Part shown: positions 41,443-50,081 of the stretch, one piece after another
Position numbering within the stretch: position 1 is the first letter of the stretch
Layout of the letters: each line of letters starts with the position of its first letter
From: Nakamurella flavida
Lineage (GTDB): Bacteria > Actinomycetota > Actinomycetes > Mycobacteriales > Nakamurellaceae
Reading direction: 5' to 3'
Length of the DNA stretch: 64,000 nt
Assembly (NCBI RefSeq): GCF_030811475.1
Contig: NZ_JAUSQV010000001.1
Span: 1,573,501-1,637,500 of the forward strand
Made by a program: the position numbers and the translations under genes
Notes under the pieces: model-generated
Told to the model about the DNA's origin: nothing
Database searches by the model: none
What the model saw: only the letters and a program-made list of their open reading frames with translations

Positions 41443-42876
41443 TCAGGCGGCGGGGCGGCCCAGGAAGTCCCACAGCGCGGACGCCCCGGCGAGCCCGGCC
41501 GCCTGGGCCCGCTCCCCGGCCCGGCCGTGCAGGAACGCTCCCGCGGCGGCGGCCTGCCAGGGTTCGAGCCCGGTGGCCAGCAGCGAGCCGATCACCCCGG
41601 AGAGCACGTCGCCGGACCCGGCGCTGGCCAGCCAGGAACTGCCGGACCGGTTCACCGCGGTCGTGCCGTCAGGGGCGGCCACCACCGTGCGGTGACCCTT
41701 GAGCAGCACGGTCGCCCCGCTCGTGGCCGCCGCGGAACGGGCCGCACGGAGCCGGTCGGCGAGGTCGATCTCCGGGAAGATCCGGGCGAACTCCCGCTCG
41801 TGCGGGGTGAGCACGGTCGGCCGTCCCGCTCGTCCGGCCAGCAGGTCCGGGTGCTGGGCGAGCAGGGTGAGGGCGTCCGCGTCGACCAGCACCGGGACGT
41901 CCTCCCCCAGCACGAAACGCAGCAGTTCCATGGCCCGGTCGTCGGTGCCCAGACCCGGGCCGACCACCCACGCCTGCACCCGGCCGGCCCCGTCCGGCGT
42001 CTCGCTGGCCACCACCTCGGGCCAACGGGCGAGGACCGCCCCGCCCTGCGCGCCGGCGTAGCGGACCATCCCGGGCCGGGTGCGCACCGCACCCCCGGTG
42101 CACAGCACCGCAGCTCCGGGATAGCCGGGTGAGCCGGCCACGATGCCGACCAGGCCGCCGGAGTACTTGTCGTCGGTGGTGCCGGGTCCCGGGAGCCACC
42201 GGTCCAGATCGCCCTCGGTCAGCGCGACCGCGTCCACCCCGACACCCGGGGCATCGGCCGGGTCCATGCCGATCGGGTCGCAGATCAGCTGCCCGGCGGC
42301 GTCGGTGACGAGCAGGCCGGTCTTGACCGCACCGAAGGTGACGGTGACGTCGGCGGCGAAGACCGGGCCGTCGACCGTCCCGGTGGCCGGGTCCACCCCG
42401 CTCGGCAGGTCGACGGCCACCCGCACCGCCGCGCTCTCGTTCGCCGCCGTCACCAACGCGTCCATCGGCGACCGCAGCGGCGGCCGGGCCGACAACCCGA
42501 CCAGCCCGTCGACGATCGCGTCCGCCCCGGAGATCAGACCCGCCACGCCCCGGGAGTCGGCGGCGAGCACCCGGCCGGCGCGGCGGCGGAACTCGGCAAG
42601 CGCCACCGCATGGGTACGGTCGGGCGCGGTCAGCACGGCGGTCACGGCCAGTCCGCGGCGGCGGAGCAGCGCTCCGGCCAGCAGGGCGTCACCCCCGTTG
42701 TTGCCGGGGCCGACCAGGACCACCACCCGACGGCCGGGCAGCGGGCCGGGCAGGGCGACCAGCACCTGTTCGGCGACGGCGGCCGCAGCCCGGCGCATGA
42801 GGGTGGCCTGGCCGTCCCGGTCCAGGGAGACCTGCTCGATGGATCGGATCGACTCGGCGGTGTAGGCGTGGATCAT
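41443..42876 (-). CDS. nnr: Bifunctional NAD(P)HX epimerase/dehydratase (NnrE-NnrD)
   Basis: Repairs hydrated NADH and NADPH: the epimerase interconverts R and S forms and the dehydratase restores the cofactor using ATP or ADP. The 477 residues contain a YjeF_N epimerase domain (1-205; VGPGNNGGDALLAG, DLPSGVDPATG) and a ribokinase-like dehydratase domain (225-477; GSPGYPGAAVL, VVGPGLGTDD, LTPHEREFARI, LKGHRTVVAAPDG, SWLASAGSGDVLSG). Start ATG 42876. It follows acpS after 70 bases, and the repeat locus lies after its stop. Confidence 0.95.
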   Translation of the reverse strand: MIHAYTAESIRSIEQVSLDRDGQATLMRRAAAAVAEQVLVALPGPLPGRRVVVLVGPGNNGGDALLAGALLRRRGLAVTAVLTAPDRTHAVALAEFRRRAGRVLAADSRGVAGLISGADAIVDGLVGLSARPPLRSPMDALVTAANESAAVRVAVDLPSGVDPATGTVDGPVFAADVTVTFGAVKTGLLVTDAAGQLICDPIGMDPADAPGVGVDAVALTEGDLDRWLPGPGTTDDKYSGGLVGIVAGSPGYPGAAVLCTGGAVRTRPGMVRYAGAQGGAVLARWPEVVASETPDGAGRVQAWVVGPGLGTDDRAMELLRFVLGEDVPVLVDADALTLLAQHPDLLAGRAGRPTVLTPHEREFARIFPEIDLADRLRAARSAAATSGATVLLKGHRTVVAAPDGTTAVNRSGSSWLASAGSGDVLSGVIGSLLATGLEPWQAAAAGAFLHGRAGERAQAAGLAGASALWDFLGRPAA

Positions 42877-42946
42877 CCGTCCATCCTCACCATCGGCGAC
42901 GGGACGCGCGACGGCGGGATGGGCCGGCGGGACGGACCGGGCCGGT

Positions 42947-43366
42947 TCAGCCGGGAACGGCGGCGAGTGCGATCACCATGGCCGCGGCGATACCGGCGTC
43001 GTGCGACAGCGACAGCTGCCAGGAGCCCACGCCCTGCGCGGCCGCAGCGGCGGCGACGGTGCCGGTGATGACCAGACGGGGCCGGCCGGAGTCCTCGTTG
43101 ACGACCGTGCAGTCGTGCCAGTCGAGCCCGGGCGGAACGCCGAGCGCCTTGGCCACCGCCTCCTTGGCCGCGAACCGGGCGGCCAGCGACGTGGGCCGGC
43201 GCGGGTGACCGGAGGCCGTCCGTCGTTCCTCCGCGGTGAACAACCGATCGGCCAGGTGCGGGGTCCGGGCCAGCGACGCGACGAACCGGTCGACGGCGAC
43301 CACGTCGATCCCCACCCCGATGACCCCGGCACCGACCATTCCCCCACCGGGCGGGCCGCCCGTCAC
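42947..43366 (-). CDS. acpS: Holo-[acyl-carrier-protein] synthase
   Basis: Transfers phosphopantetheine from CoA to acyl carrier proteins. The GTG at 43366 overlaps the glmS stop (TAGTG), giving 139 residues; an in-frame ATG at 43339 would give 130, nearer the family norm, but its GGTGGGGG is too close to be a good ribosome site. The core shows [14 protein letters not shown] with the metal-binding Asp, LFTAEER and [14 protein letters not shown] with the catalytic Glu/Lys, and [12 protein letters not shown] near the end. glmS-acpS-nnr order is common in actinobacteria. Confidence 0.94.
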   Translation of the reverse strand: MTGGPPGGGMVGAGVIGVGIDVVAVDRFVASLARTPHLADRLFTAEERRTASGHPRRPTSLAARFAAKEAVAKALGVPPGLDWHDCTVVNEDSGRPRLVITGTVAAAAAAQGVGSWQLSLSHDAGIAAAMVIALAAVPG

Positions 43367-45225
43367 TACTCGACCGTGACGGACTTGGCCAGGTTCCGGG
43401 GCTTGTCGATGTCGAAACCCTTGGCCCGGGCGATCTCGGCGGCCAGCACCTGCAACGGCACTGTGGCCACCAACGGCTGCAGGAGCGAGGGCACCCGCGG
43501 CAGTTCGATGAGGGTGTCGGCGAACGGGGCCACCGTGTCGTCGCCCTCCTCGGCGATGACGATGGTGCGCGCCCCGCGGGCCTGCACCTCACGGATGTTG
43601 GACAGCAGCTTGGAGTGCAGCACCGGCTGCGACTTCGGCGACGGCGTCACCACCACCACCGGCAGCCCCTGCTCGATCAGCGCGATCGGTCCGTGCTTGA
43701 GCTCGCCGGCGGCGAAGCCCTCGGCGTGCATGTAGGCCAGCTCCTTGAGCTTCAGCGCGCCCTCCAGGGCCACCGGGTAGCCGACGTGCCGGCCGAGGAA
43801 GAGCACCGCACGCGAGTTGGCCAGCTCACGACCGAGCTCGCGGACCGGCTCCATCAGGGTGAGCGTCTCCTCGACGGCGGCCGACATCGCGCACAGCGCC
43901 TCGAACTCGCGGGCGACCTCGTCGGAGTACTTGGTGCCGCGGGCCTGGGCCAGGGCCAACCCGACGAGGTAGTTGGCGGCCACCTGCGCGAGGAAGGCCT
44001 TGGTCGAGGCGACCCCGATCTCCGGGCCGGCGTGCGTGTAGAGCACCGCGTCGGACTCCCGCGGGATCTGGGAGCCGTTGGTGTTGCACACGGCCAGCAC
44101 CTTGGCGCCCTGGCGGCGGGCGTGCCGCACGGCCTCCAGGGTGTCGGCGGTCTCGCCGGACTGGGAGACCGCGACGACGAGGGTGTCCCGGTCGAGAACC
44201 GGGTCCCGGTACCGGAACTCGCTGGCCAGCTCGACCTCGACGGGCAGTCGGGTCCAGTGCTCGATCGCGTACTTGGCGACCAGACCCGAGTGGTACGCGC
44301 TGCCGCAGGCGACCACGAAGACCTTGTCGATGGTGCGCAGCTCGTCGTCGCCGAGCCGCTGCTCGTCCAGGATGACCGCCGTCCCGTCGAAGTGCCCGCG
44401 CAGGGTGTCGGCCAGCGCCGTGGGCTGTTCGGCGATCTCCTTGTCCATGAAGGTCGGGTAGCCGCCCTTCTCCGCGGCGGCGAGGTCCCAGTCGACGGTG
44501 AACGGCCGGAAGTCCGGCTCGCCCCCGGAGAACGAGGTCACCTCGTACCCGTCGGCGTGCACCACCACGAGCTGGTCCTGGCCGAGCTCGACGGCCTGCT
44601 TGGTGTGCGAGATGAACGCGGCGACATCGCTGGCCAGGAACATCTCGCCGTCCCCGATGCCGATGACGAGCGGGGAGTTGCGGCGGGCGGCGACGAGCAG
44701 GCCGGGCTCGTCGGCGTGCGTGGCCACCAGGGTGAACGCGCCCTGCAACCGGCGGGCCACGGCGGCCATGCTCGCCGGCAGGTCGCCGGCCGTCGTACCG
44801 GACGCGTAGGCCCGGCCGAGCAGGTGGGCGACGACCTCGGTGTCGGTGTCGCTGGACATCTCGATGCCGGCGTCCTCGAGCTCGCGGCGCAGCACCGGGA
44901 AGTTCTCGATGATCCCGTTGTGGATGACCGCGGTGCGGCCGGCGGTGTCGGTGTGCGGGTGGGCGTTGCGATCGGTCGGGCCGCCGTGGGTGGCCCACCG
45001 GGTGTGCCCGATGCCGGTGCGCCCGGCCAACGCGACCGTGCCGCCGTCGATCTCGTGCTCGAGGTTGGCCAGCACCCCGGCCTTCTTGCTCACGTGCAGG
45101 GCGCCGTCGTCGTCCAGCACGGCGACCCCGGCGGAGTCGTACCCGCGGTACTCGAGCCGGCGCAGGCCCTCCAGGACGAGCGGGAGGGCCTGACGGGGTC
45201 CGATGTATCCGACGATGCCGCACAT
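43366..45225 (-). CDS. glmS: Glutamine-fructose-6-phosphate aminotransferase (isomerising)
   Basis: Makes glucosamine-6-phosphate, the first step to UDP-GlcNAc. ATG 45225 is required so that Cys2 (MCGIVGYIG) becomes the N-terminal nucleophile; the longer frame is discarded. The protein has 619 residues. The glutaminase domain shows [23 protein letters not shown] and HNGIIENF. Two SIS domains follow ([41 protein letters not shown]), and the end [15 protein letters not shown] is canonical. No glmS ribozyme is expected in actinobacteria and I see none. It supplies the substrate of GlmM at 51.6-52.9 kb. Confidence 0.97.
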   Translation of the reverse strand: MCGIVGYIGPRQALPLVLEGLRRLEYRGYDSAGVAVLDDDGALHVSKKAGVLANLEHEIDGGTVALAGRTGIGHTRWATHGGPTDRNAHPHTDTAGRTAVIHNGIIENFPVLRRELEDAGIEMSSDTDTEVVAHLLGRAYASGTTAGDLPASMAAVARRLQGAFTLVATHADEPGLLVAARRNSPLVIGIGDGEMFLASDVAAFISHTKQAVELGQDQLVVVHADGYEVTSFSGGEPDFRPFTVDWDLAAAEKGGYPTFMDKEIAEQPTALADTLRGHFDGTAVILDEQRLGDDELRTIDKVFVVACGSAYHSGLVAKYAIEHWTRLPVEVELASEFRYRDPVLDRDTLVVAVSQSGETADTLEAVRHARRQGAKVLAVCNTNGSQIPRESDAVLYTHAGPEIGVASTKAFLAQVAANYLVGLALAQARGTKYSDEVAREFEALCAMSAAVEETLTLMEPVRELGRELANSRAVLFLGRHVGYPVALEGALKLKELAYMHAEGFAAGELKHGPIALIEQGLPVVVVTPSPKSQPVLHSKLLSNIREVQARGARTIVIAEEGDDTVAPFADTLIELPRVPSLLQPLVATVPLQVLAAEIARAKGFDIDKPRNLAKSVTVE

Positions 45226-45310
45226 GGGCCTGAGGGTAACCGGGGGGTGGACCCGTTCCGGCCCGCGCGACACGGCCGGCCCGGGCACGTCCGGCGGCCG
45301 GTCGGTTCGG

Positions 45311-45943
45311 TCAGTCGCCGGGGGTGCGGATGAGCAGCGAGGCGCGGACGTCCTCCGGGCCGAGCGCGGCGTACCCGTGGGGCACGTCGGACGCCCACTC
45401 CAGGTAGCCGCCCGGCCCGGCCTCGCCGGGCGTGTCCACCGGGCCGGCCCGCAGGGTGCCGGCGAACACCGTCACGTGCTCGGTGACGCCCACGTGGTGC
45501 GCCGGTGAGACCTGCGCGGTACCGGCCGGCAGGGTCAGGGTGCACAGCTCCACGGTCACCGGCCCCTCGTGGAAGACCCGCAGCACCTCCACGCGGACCG
45601 CGCTCCCGCGCAGATCCGATCCGGTCGCGCCGAGCAGGGCGGTGACCGGGACGTGCAGGGCGGCGGCGACGGCGTGCAGGGTGTCCAGGGTCGGATTCCG
45701 CATCCCGGCCTCCAGGCCGGACAGGGTGGCCTTGCCGACGCCCGCGGCCCGGGCCAGGGCGGACAGCGACAGTGCCCGGGCGGTGCGCAGCTGCCGGACC
45801 CGGTCCCCCACCGCGGCCTGGTCGCCCGCGAGCGCACCCGGTCCGGCCGGGTCCCGTCCCGCCGCCCCCCGAACACCCGGGCCGGTTGCCCCCACGTCCG
45901 CCCCCGCTCTACTGTCCGACTCGTTCCGTTTACGGAACGGCAT
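45311..45943 (-). CDS. XRE-family regulator with C-terminal cupin
   Basis: A 210-residue regulator starting at ATG 45943. After a 45-residue Gly/Ala-rich stretch comes a helix-turn-helix at about 46-102 (VRQLRTARALSLSALARAAGV, then TLSGLEAGMRNPTLDTL). A cupin-like beta barrel fills 120-205 (HHVGVTEHVTVFAGTL, WASDVPHGYAALG), probably a small-molecule sensor. It is divergent from benE by 45 bases, so control of the transporter and of itself is likely. A palindrome overlaps codons 3-7 of this gene. Confidence 0.92.
   Translation of the reverse strand: MPFRKRNESDSRAGADVGATGPGVRGAAGRDPAGPGALAGDQAAVGDRVRQLRTARALSLSALARAAGVGKATLSGLEAGMRNPTLDTLHAVAAALHVPVTALLGATGSDLRGSAVRVEVLRVFHEGPVTVELCTLTLPAGTAQVSPAHHVGVTEHVTVFAGTLRAGPVDTPGEAGPGGYLEWASDVPHGYAALGPEDVRASLLIRTPGD
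45923..45938. promoter_or_regulatory. Palindromic operator GTTCCGT-TT-ACGGAAC for the XRE-cupin regulator
   Basis: Perfect 7-bp arms separated by TT, 50 bases upstream of benE and inside the first codons of the regulator gene. TTCCG/CGGAA palindromes of this form are typical XRE-cupin sites. Binding here would block its own transcription and control benE. Confidence 0.7.
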
Positions 45944-45988
45944 GGAACGACGATACGACAGCCGCCGACCCGACCGGGGAGCACCCGC

Positions 45989-47203
45989 ATGACCCTCACC
46001 CGCCCCCTGGTCGCCGGGGTGATCACCGCCCTCGTCGGCTTCGGCAGCTCGTTCACCGTGGTGCTGGCCGGACTGCGGGCGGTCGGCGCCGACCCCGCCC
46101 AGGCGACCAGCGGCCTGCTGGCGGTCAGCGTCGCCGCCGGCGTCGCCGCCCTCGTCCTCGGCCTGCGCTCCCGCCTCCCCATCAGCATCGCCTGGTCGAC
46201 ACCCGGTGCGGCCCTGCTGATCTCGAGCGGGGTACCGGCCGGCGGCTTCCCCGCGGCGGTCGGGGCGTTCCTGCTGTGCGGCCTGCTCATCGTGGTGGCC
46301 GGCCTGGTCCGTCCGCTGGGCCGGCTCATCGCCGCCATCCCCACGCCGCTGGCCTCGGCGATGCTCGCCGGGGTGCTGCTGCCGCTCTGCCTGGCCCCGG
46401 TGCGCGCCCTGGGCGAGGTGCCCGGGCTGGCCGCGCCGGTCATCGTGGTCTGGGCGCTGGCCACCCGGTTCGCCCGACTCTGGGCCGTGCCTGCGGCCCT
46501 GGTCGTCGCGGTGATCGCCCTGGCATTCACCGGCCCGGATCTGACCGGCGCGGACCTGCTGCCCACCCCGGTGTGGGTGGCGCCCATGTTCGAGCCGCTG
46601 ACCCTGCTCAGTCTGGGGCTGCCGCTGTTCCTGGTCACCATGGCTTCGCAGAACATCCCCGGGATGGCCGTGCTGGCCCAGTACGGCTTCCGCCCGCCGC
46701 TGCGACCGATCCTGCTGGTCACCGGCGCACTGACGATGCTGGCCGCCCCGTTCGGCGGGCACGCGGTCAACCTCGCCGCGATCAGTGCGGCGCTGGCCGC
46801 CGGCGACGACGCGGGCCCGCGCGAGCGGCGGTGGATCGCCTCCGTCACCGCCGGGCTCGGCCTGGCCGTCCTGGGTCTGGGCGCCGGGCTGGCCACCGCC
46901 CTCATTCTCGTCGCCCCGCCGGTGCTGGTCCAGGCGGTGGCCGGGCTCGCCCTGATCGGCGCGCTGGCCTCGTCGCTGACCGCCGCGGTCGGCGACGTCG
47001 GCCGGCGGGAGGCCGCCGTCGTGACCTTCGCGGTCACCGCGGCCGGGGTGGCGTTCCTCGGGATCGGGTCGGCGTTCTGGGGGCTGGTCGCCGGAGCGGC
47101 GATGCTGCTGCTGCGCCCCCGGCCGACCGCCCCGACCGCACCGACCGCCCCGCCGGTCGCGGCGACCCCGACGACGGCACCGGGCCGGCACCGGCGGGAG
47201 TGA
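45989..47203 (+). CDS. benE: BenE-family benzoate/H+ symporter
   Basis: Membrane transporter of 404 residues, about 12 spans (from residue 6 to about 375), starting at ATG 45989 behind GGGGAG. Family features include VVAGVITALVGFGSSFTVV-like span 1, SIAWSTPGAALL, GLPLFLVTMASQNIPGMAVL and FGGHAVNLAAISAALAAG, the last being strongly typical of BenE. The C-terminal 30 residues are Pro/Thr/Ala-rich and cytoplasmic. No benzoate catabolic genes are nearby, so the real substrate is uncertain. Regulated by the divergent XRE-cupin protein. Confidence 0.93.
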   Translation: MTLTRPLVAGVITALVGFGSSFTVVLAGLRAVGADPAQATSGLLAVSVAAGVAALVLGLRSRLPISIAWSTPGAALLISSGVPAGGFPAAVGAFLLCGLLIVVAGLVRPLGRLIAAIPTPLASAMLAGVLLPLCLAPVRALGEVPGLAAPVIVVWALATRFARLWAVPAALVVAVIALAFTGPDLTGADLLPTPVWVAPMFEPLTLLSLGLPLFLVTMASQNIPGMAVLAQYGFRPPLRPILLVTGALTMLAAPFGGHAVNLAAISAALAAGDDAGPRERRWIASVTAGLGLAVLGLGAGLATALILVAPPVLVQAVAGLALIGALASSLTAAVGDVGRREAAVVTFAVTAAGVAFLGIGSAFWGLVAGAAMLLLRPRPTAPTAPTAPPVAATPTTAPGRHRRE

Positions 47204-47266
47204 GTGCCCGGCCTTGTAATGCGACCGACGCGGCGGTCGGAGCCGCGGACGAGGGCCGGGACTGGT

Positions 47267-47300
47267 GGGGCGGCCGGGTCAGCTCGGCACCGGCCGCCCC
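47267..47300. terminator. Hairpin between convergent benE and AAA ATPase genes
   Basis: Perfect 11-bp stem, GGGGCGGCCGG (47267-47277) with CCGGCCGCCCC (47290-47300), and a 12-nt loop. It covers the last codons and stop of the ATPase gene and lies 64 bases past benE. Could end both transcripts; no T-run. Confidence 0.4.
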
Positions 47301-49036
47301 CCGCGGGCCGCGATGATGTCCCCCGCGGGCGCCGGCGGGTCACCCTCCGCGGGACCGGCGTAGCCCGAGCGGTCCTCCGGCGCGGTCGCGGCCACCGCGC
47401 GGACGTCCGCCCAGGCCCGCAGGGCGGCGATCTGCTCGGCCTGGGTGACCGACAGCGGCACGGTGGCTCCGATCTCCCGGTGCAGATCGTCCTCGACGAG
47501 GGGTCGCCGACCGGCGAAGGCGTCGAAGCAGGCCGCGATGACGACCTGCTCGATCTCGGCGCCGGAGAACCCCTCGGTCGCCGCCACCAGCCGACCGAGC
47601 AGGGCGTCGTCGACGGGCAGGTCACCGAGCGCGGGGCCGGCCGCCAGCCGGGCGGCCAGGTGCAGCCGGAAGATGACGGTGCGCTCGACGGCCGTGGGCA
47701 GGTCGATGAAGAAGATCTCGTCGAACCGGCCCTTGCGCAGCATCTCCGGGGGCAGCAGACCGATCGCGTTCGCGGTGGCCAGCACGAACACCGACGCCGT
47801 CTTCTCCTGCATCCACGTCAGGAAGGTGCCGAACACCCGTGCCGAGGTCCCGGAGTCGCCGGACCCCGAAGCCCCGGCCGCGAAACCCTTCTCGATCTCG
47901 TCGATCCACAGCACGCACGGCGCGATGGCCTCCGCGGTGCGCAGCGCGGTGCGCATGTTCTGCTCGCTGGCCCCGACCAGACCACCGAACACCCGCCCGA
48001 TGTCCAGCCGCACGAGCGGCAGCGACCAGGCACTGGCGGTGGCCTTGGCCGTCAACGACTTCCCGCACCCCGGCACACCGGTGATCAGCACACCCTTGGC
48101 TGCGGGCAGCCCGTACTCCCGGGCCTGGGCCAGCCAGGAACCGTTCCGCTTGGTCAGCCAGGTCTTGAGGTTGCCCAGGCCGCCGACGTCCTCGAGCCGC
48201 ACGGTGGAGGTGACGACCTCCAGCACCCCCGACTTGGCCACGATCTGCTTCTTCTCCTGCCAGACCAGGTCGACGTCGTCATCGGCCAGGTGACCGTCGT
48301 CGACCATGGCCCGGGCGAACGCGTTCTCGGCCTCGGCGGCGGTGAGGCCGCGGGCGGCCTGGGCCAGCCGCTCGGCGCCGTCCGGGCCGAGGTCGACGGT
48401 GAGCGCACCGGTGGCGACATTGCGGGCGATCATCCCGTCGAGCAGTTCGCGGATCTGCCCGCCGGTGGGCAGCGGGTAGTCGACCAGGGTGACCAGCGAC
48501 TGCAGTTCCGGCGGGAGGTAGGACACCGCGGAGACCAGGATCAGCGTGCGTGGCACCGACCCGTCCCGGTAGTAGCGGACGGTGTCCTTCAGCAGTCGGA
48601 TCAGCTGGGTGTCCGGCGGGGAGCTCGGCGAGCCGAGCCACGGGTGCAGGTCGAGCAGGACGACGGCGCTGGGCACGGACAGGGTGGCTGCGACCTGCAG
48701 GGCGGCGTGCGGCGTGCGGGTGTCCGGCGAACCGGGCTGCCCGAGCACGGCCAACCCCTGCGACGTCGACCAGGTGTGCACCAGCCGCGGCGGCAGCACC
48801 TGGCTGCGGTCGCCGAGCACCCCGGCGATGTCCCGGAGCACCCGGGACTCCTCGGCCGTCTGCACCATGAGCACGGGGAACCGGGCCCGGATGAGCCGCC
48901 GCAGCGTGTCGGCGAACTCGCCGGCGGGCCGCGGACCACCGGCCGCCGTTCCCGGCTCCGAGGTCAGCGTCGATCCCACCGCCCGCGCGAGCCCGTCGCT
49001 GGTCCCGGCGTCGTCCTGATCGGTGCGTCGCGCCAC
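47279..49036 (-). CDS. Ycf46-like AAA ATPase
   Basis: A 585-residue AAA protein starting at GTG 49036. The N-terminal 270 residues follow the Ycf46 plan: a degenerate P-loop-like domain (TLRRLIRARFPVLMVQTAEE, VVLLDLHPWLG, LILVSAVSYLPPELQ) and the motif LTAAEAENAFARAMV, then EKKQIVAKSG. The AAA domain has Walker A GVPGCGKS (320-327), Walker B CVLWIDEIEK (374-383), sensor 1 VLATANAIGLLPP and the Arg finger region LRKGRFDEIFFIDLP. The cyanobacterial homologue affects CO2/photosynthesis regulation; the role in actinobacteria is unknown. Monocistronic, divergent from a hydrolase gene, 207 bases apart. Confidence 0.92.
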   Translation of the reverse strand: MARRTDQDDAGTSDGLARAVGSTLTSEPGTAAGGPRPAGEFADTLRRLIRARFPVLMVQTAEESRVLRDIAGVLGDRSQVLPPRLVHTWSTSQGLAVLGQPGSPDTRTPHAALQVAATLSVPSAVVLLDLHPWLGSPSSPPDTQLIRLLKDTVRYYRDGSVPRTLILVSAVSYLPPELQSLVTLVDYPLPTGGQIRELLDGMIARNVATGALTVDLGPDGAERLAQAARGLTAAEAENAFARAMVDDGHLADDDVDLVWQEKKQIVAKSGVLEVVTSTVRLEDVGGLGNLKTWLTKRNGSWLAQAREYGLPAAKGVLITGVPGCGKSLTAKATASAWSLPLVRLDIGRVFGGLVGASEQNMRTALRTAEAIAPCVLWIDEIEKGFAAGASGSGDSGTSARVFGTFLTWMQEKTASVFVLATANAIGLLPPEMLRKGRFDEIFFIDLPTAVERTVIFRLHLAARLAAGPALGDLPVDDALLGRLVAATEGFSGAEIEQVVIAACFDAFAGRRPLVEDDLHREIGATVPLSVTQAEQIAALRAWADVRAVAATAPEDRSGYAGPAEGDPPAPAGDIIAARGGRPVPS

Positions 49037-49243
49037 GGTGCCCCCGCCTCCCGGATGCCCGGCCCGGCCGGAGGGCCGCCCGGGGCTGCCGGGCCGCACC
49101 TGTCCGGCCGTGTCGGGCCGTGCGGGAGTCCGACCCCCGCCACCCGGCGATACTGTACGAGACCTGATGTCCCCGCCCGGGGTCTCTCCGGACCGGGCCG
49201 CGCGCAGCGGCCGGTCGAGACGCGCACGAACAGGAGCCCGGAC

Positions 49244-50062
49244 ATGGCACGACGCACCGCCCCGACGATCGAGCGGCCGACCCTGGACTACCTGGCCCAC
49301 TGGGGGCCGAACCGGGTGGCGGTGGGCGATCTGGGCATCGCCGGCATGCCGGGCCTGATCTACACGCCGTCCGCCGGACACGACCTGCCCGTCGTGGCGC
49401 TGGCCCACGGCTGGCTGCAGCCGGTCTCCCGGTACGTCGACACCCTGCGGTTCCTGGCCAGCTGGGGCATCGTCGCCGTCGCGCCGGCGACCGAGAACGG
49501 TCCCTTCCCCTCCTTCGGTGGGTTGGCCGTCGACCTGTCCAAGGCCCTGCGGATCGCCGCGCACGCCCGGTTGGGCGGCGGACGAGTCCGGGCGGATCCG
49601 TCGAAGATGGGCGTGCTGGGCCACTCGACCGGCGGCGGTGCGGCGGTGCTGGCCGCCTCGCAGGACGAATCGATCGACGCGGTCGTCACCGTCACCGCGG
49701 TGGACGTCAAGCCCTCCTCCATCGAGGCCGCGGGCCTGTGCGAGATGCCGAGCCTGCACATCACCGGCAACGACGGCGGCGAGATGGTCGAGACCGGTGG
49801 CGCCGCGCTGGCCGCGAACTGGACCGGCCCGACGCAGCTGCGGCTGATCAAGGGCGGCGGGCACCTCGGATTCGCCGAGGGCAAGCACTGGACGAGCACC
49901 GTGTCCGGGTCCAGCAGCGAGCACAAGACGCAGTCGGTGTCCCGGATGCTGGCGGCGGCCTTCTTCCTGCGCCACCTGGACGGGCACGAGCACTTGGCCG
50001 ACGAGCTCGACGGCAAGATCGCCCGCACCACGCTGAAGGACCCGCACGAAGAGGTGGAGTGA
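49244..50062 (+). CDS. Alpha/beta hydrolase (dienelactone-hydrolase/PETase-like fold)
   Basis: A 272-residue hydrolase starting at ATG 49244 behind AGGAG. The nucleophile elbow is GHSTGGGAAV (about residues 124-133), with an oxyanion region VVALAHGWLQ and catalytic-His candidate in GGGHLGFAEG. No signal peptide, so it is probably cytoplasmic. The set of motifs resembles chlorophyllase/dienelactone-type esterases. Its substrate is unknown. It is divergent from the AAA ATPase gene and convergent (19 bases) with the amino-acid permease. Confidence 0.88.
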   Translation: MARRTAPTIERPTLDYLAHWGPNRVAVGDLGIAGMPGLIYTPSAGHDLPVVALAHGWLQPVSRYVDTLRFLASWGIVAVAPATENGPFPSFGGLAVDLSKALRIAAHARLGGGRVRADPSKMGVLGHSTGGGAAVLAASQDESIDAVVTVTAVDVKPSSIEAAGLCEMPSLHITGNDGGEMVETGGAALAANWTGPTQLRLIKGGGHLGFAEGKHWTSTVSGSSSEHKTQSVSRMLAAAFFLRHLDGHEHLADELDGKIARTTLKDPHEEVE

Positions 50063-50081
50063 ACGGGCGCGGGCTCTCCGC

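Noticed and set aside
45226-45310. glmS ribozyme ahead of glmS
   Set aside because: Only a short GC-rich gap; the ribozyme core is not present and the class is not expected in actinobacteria.
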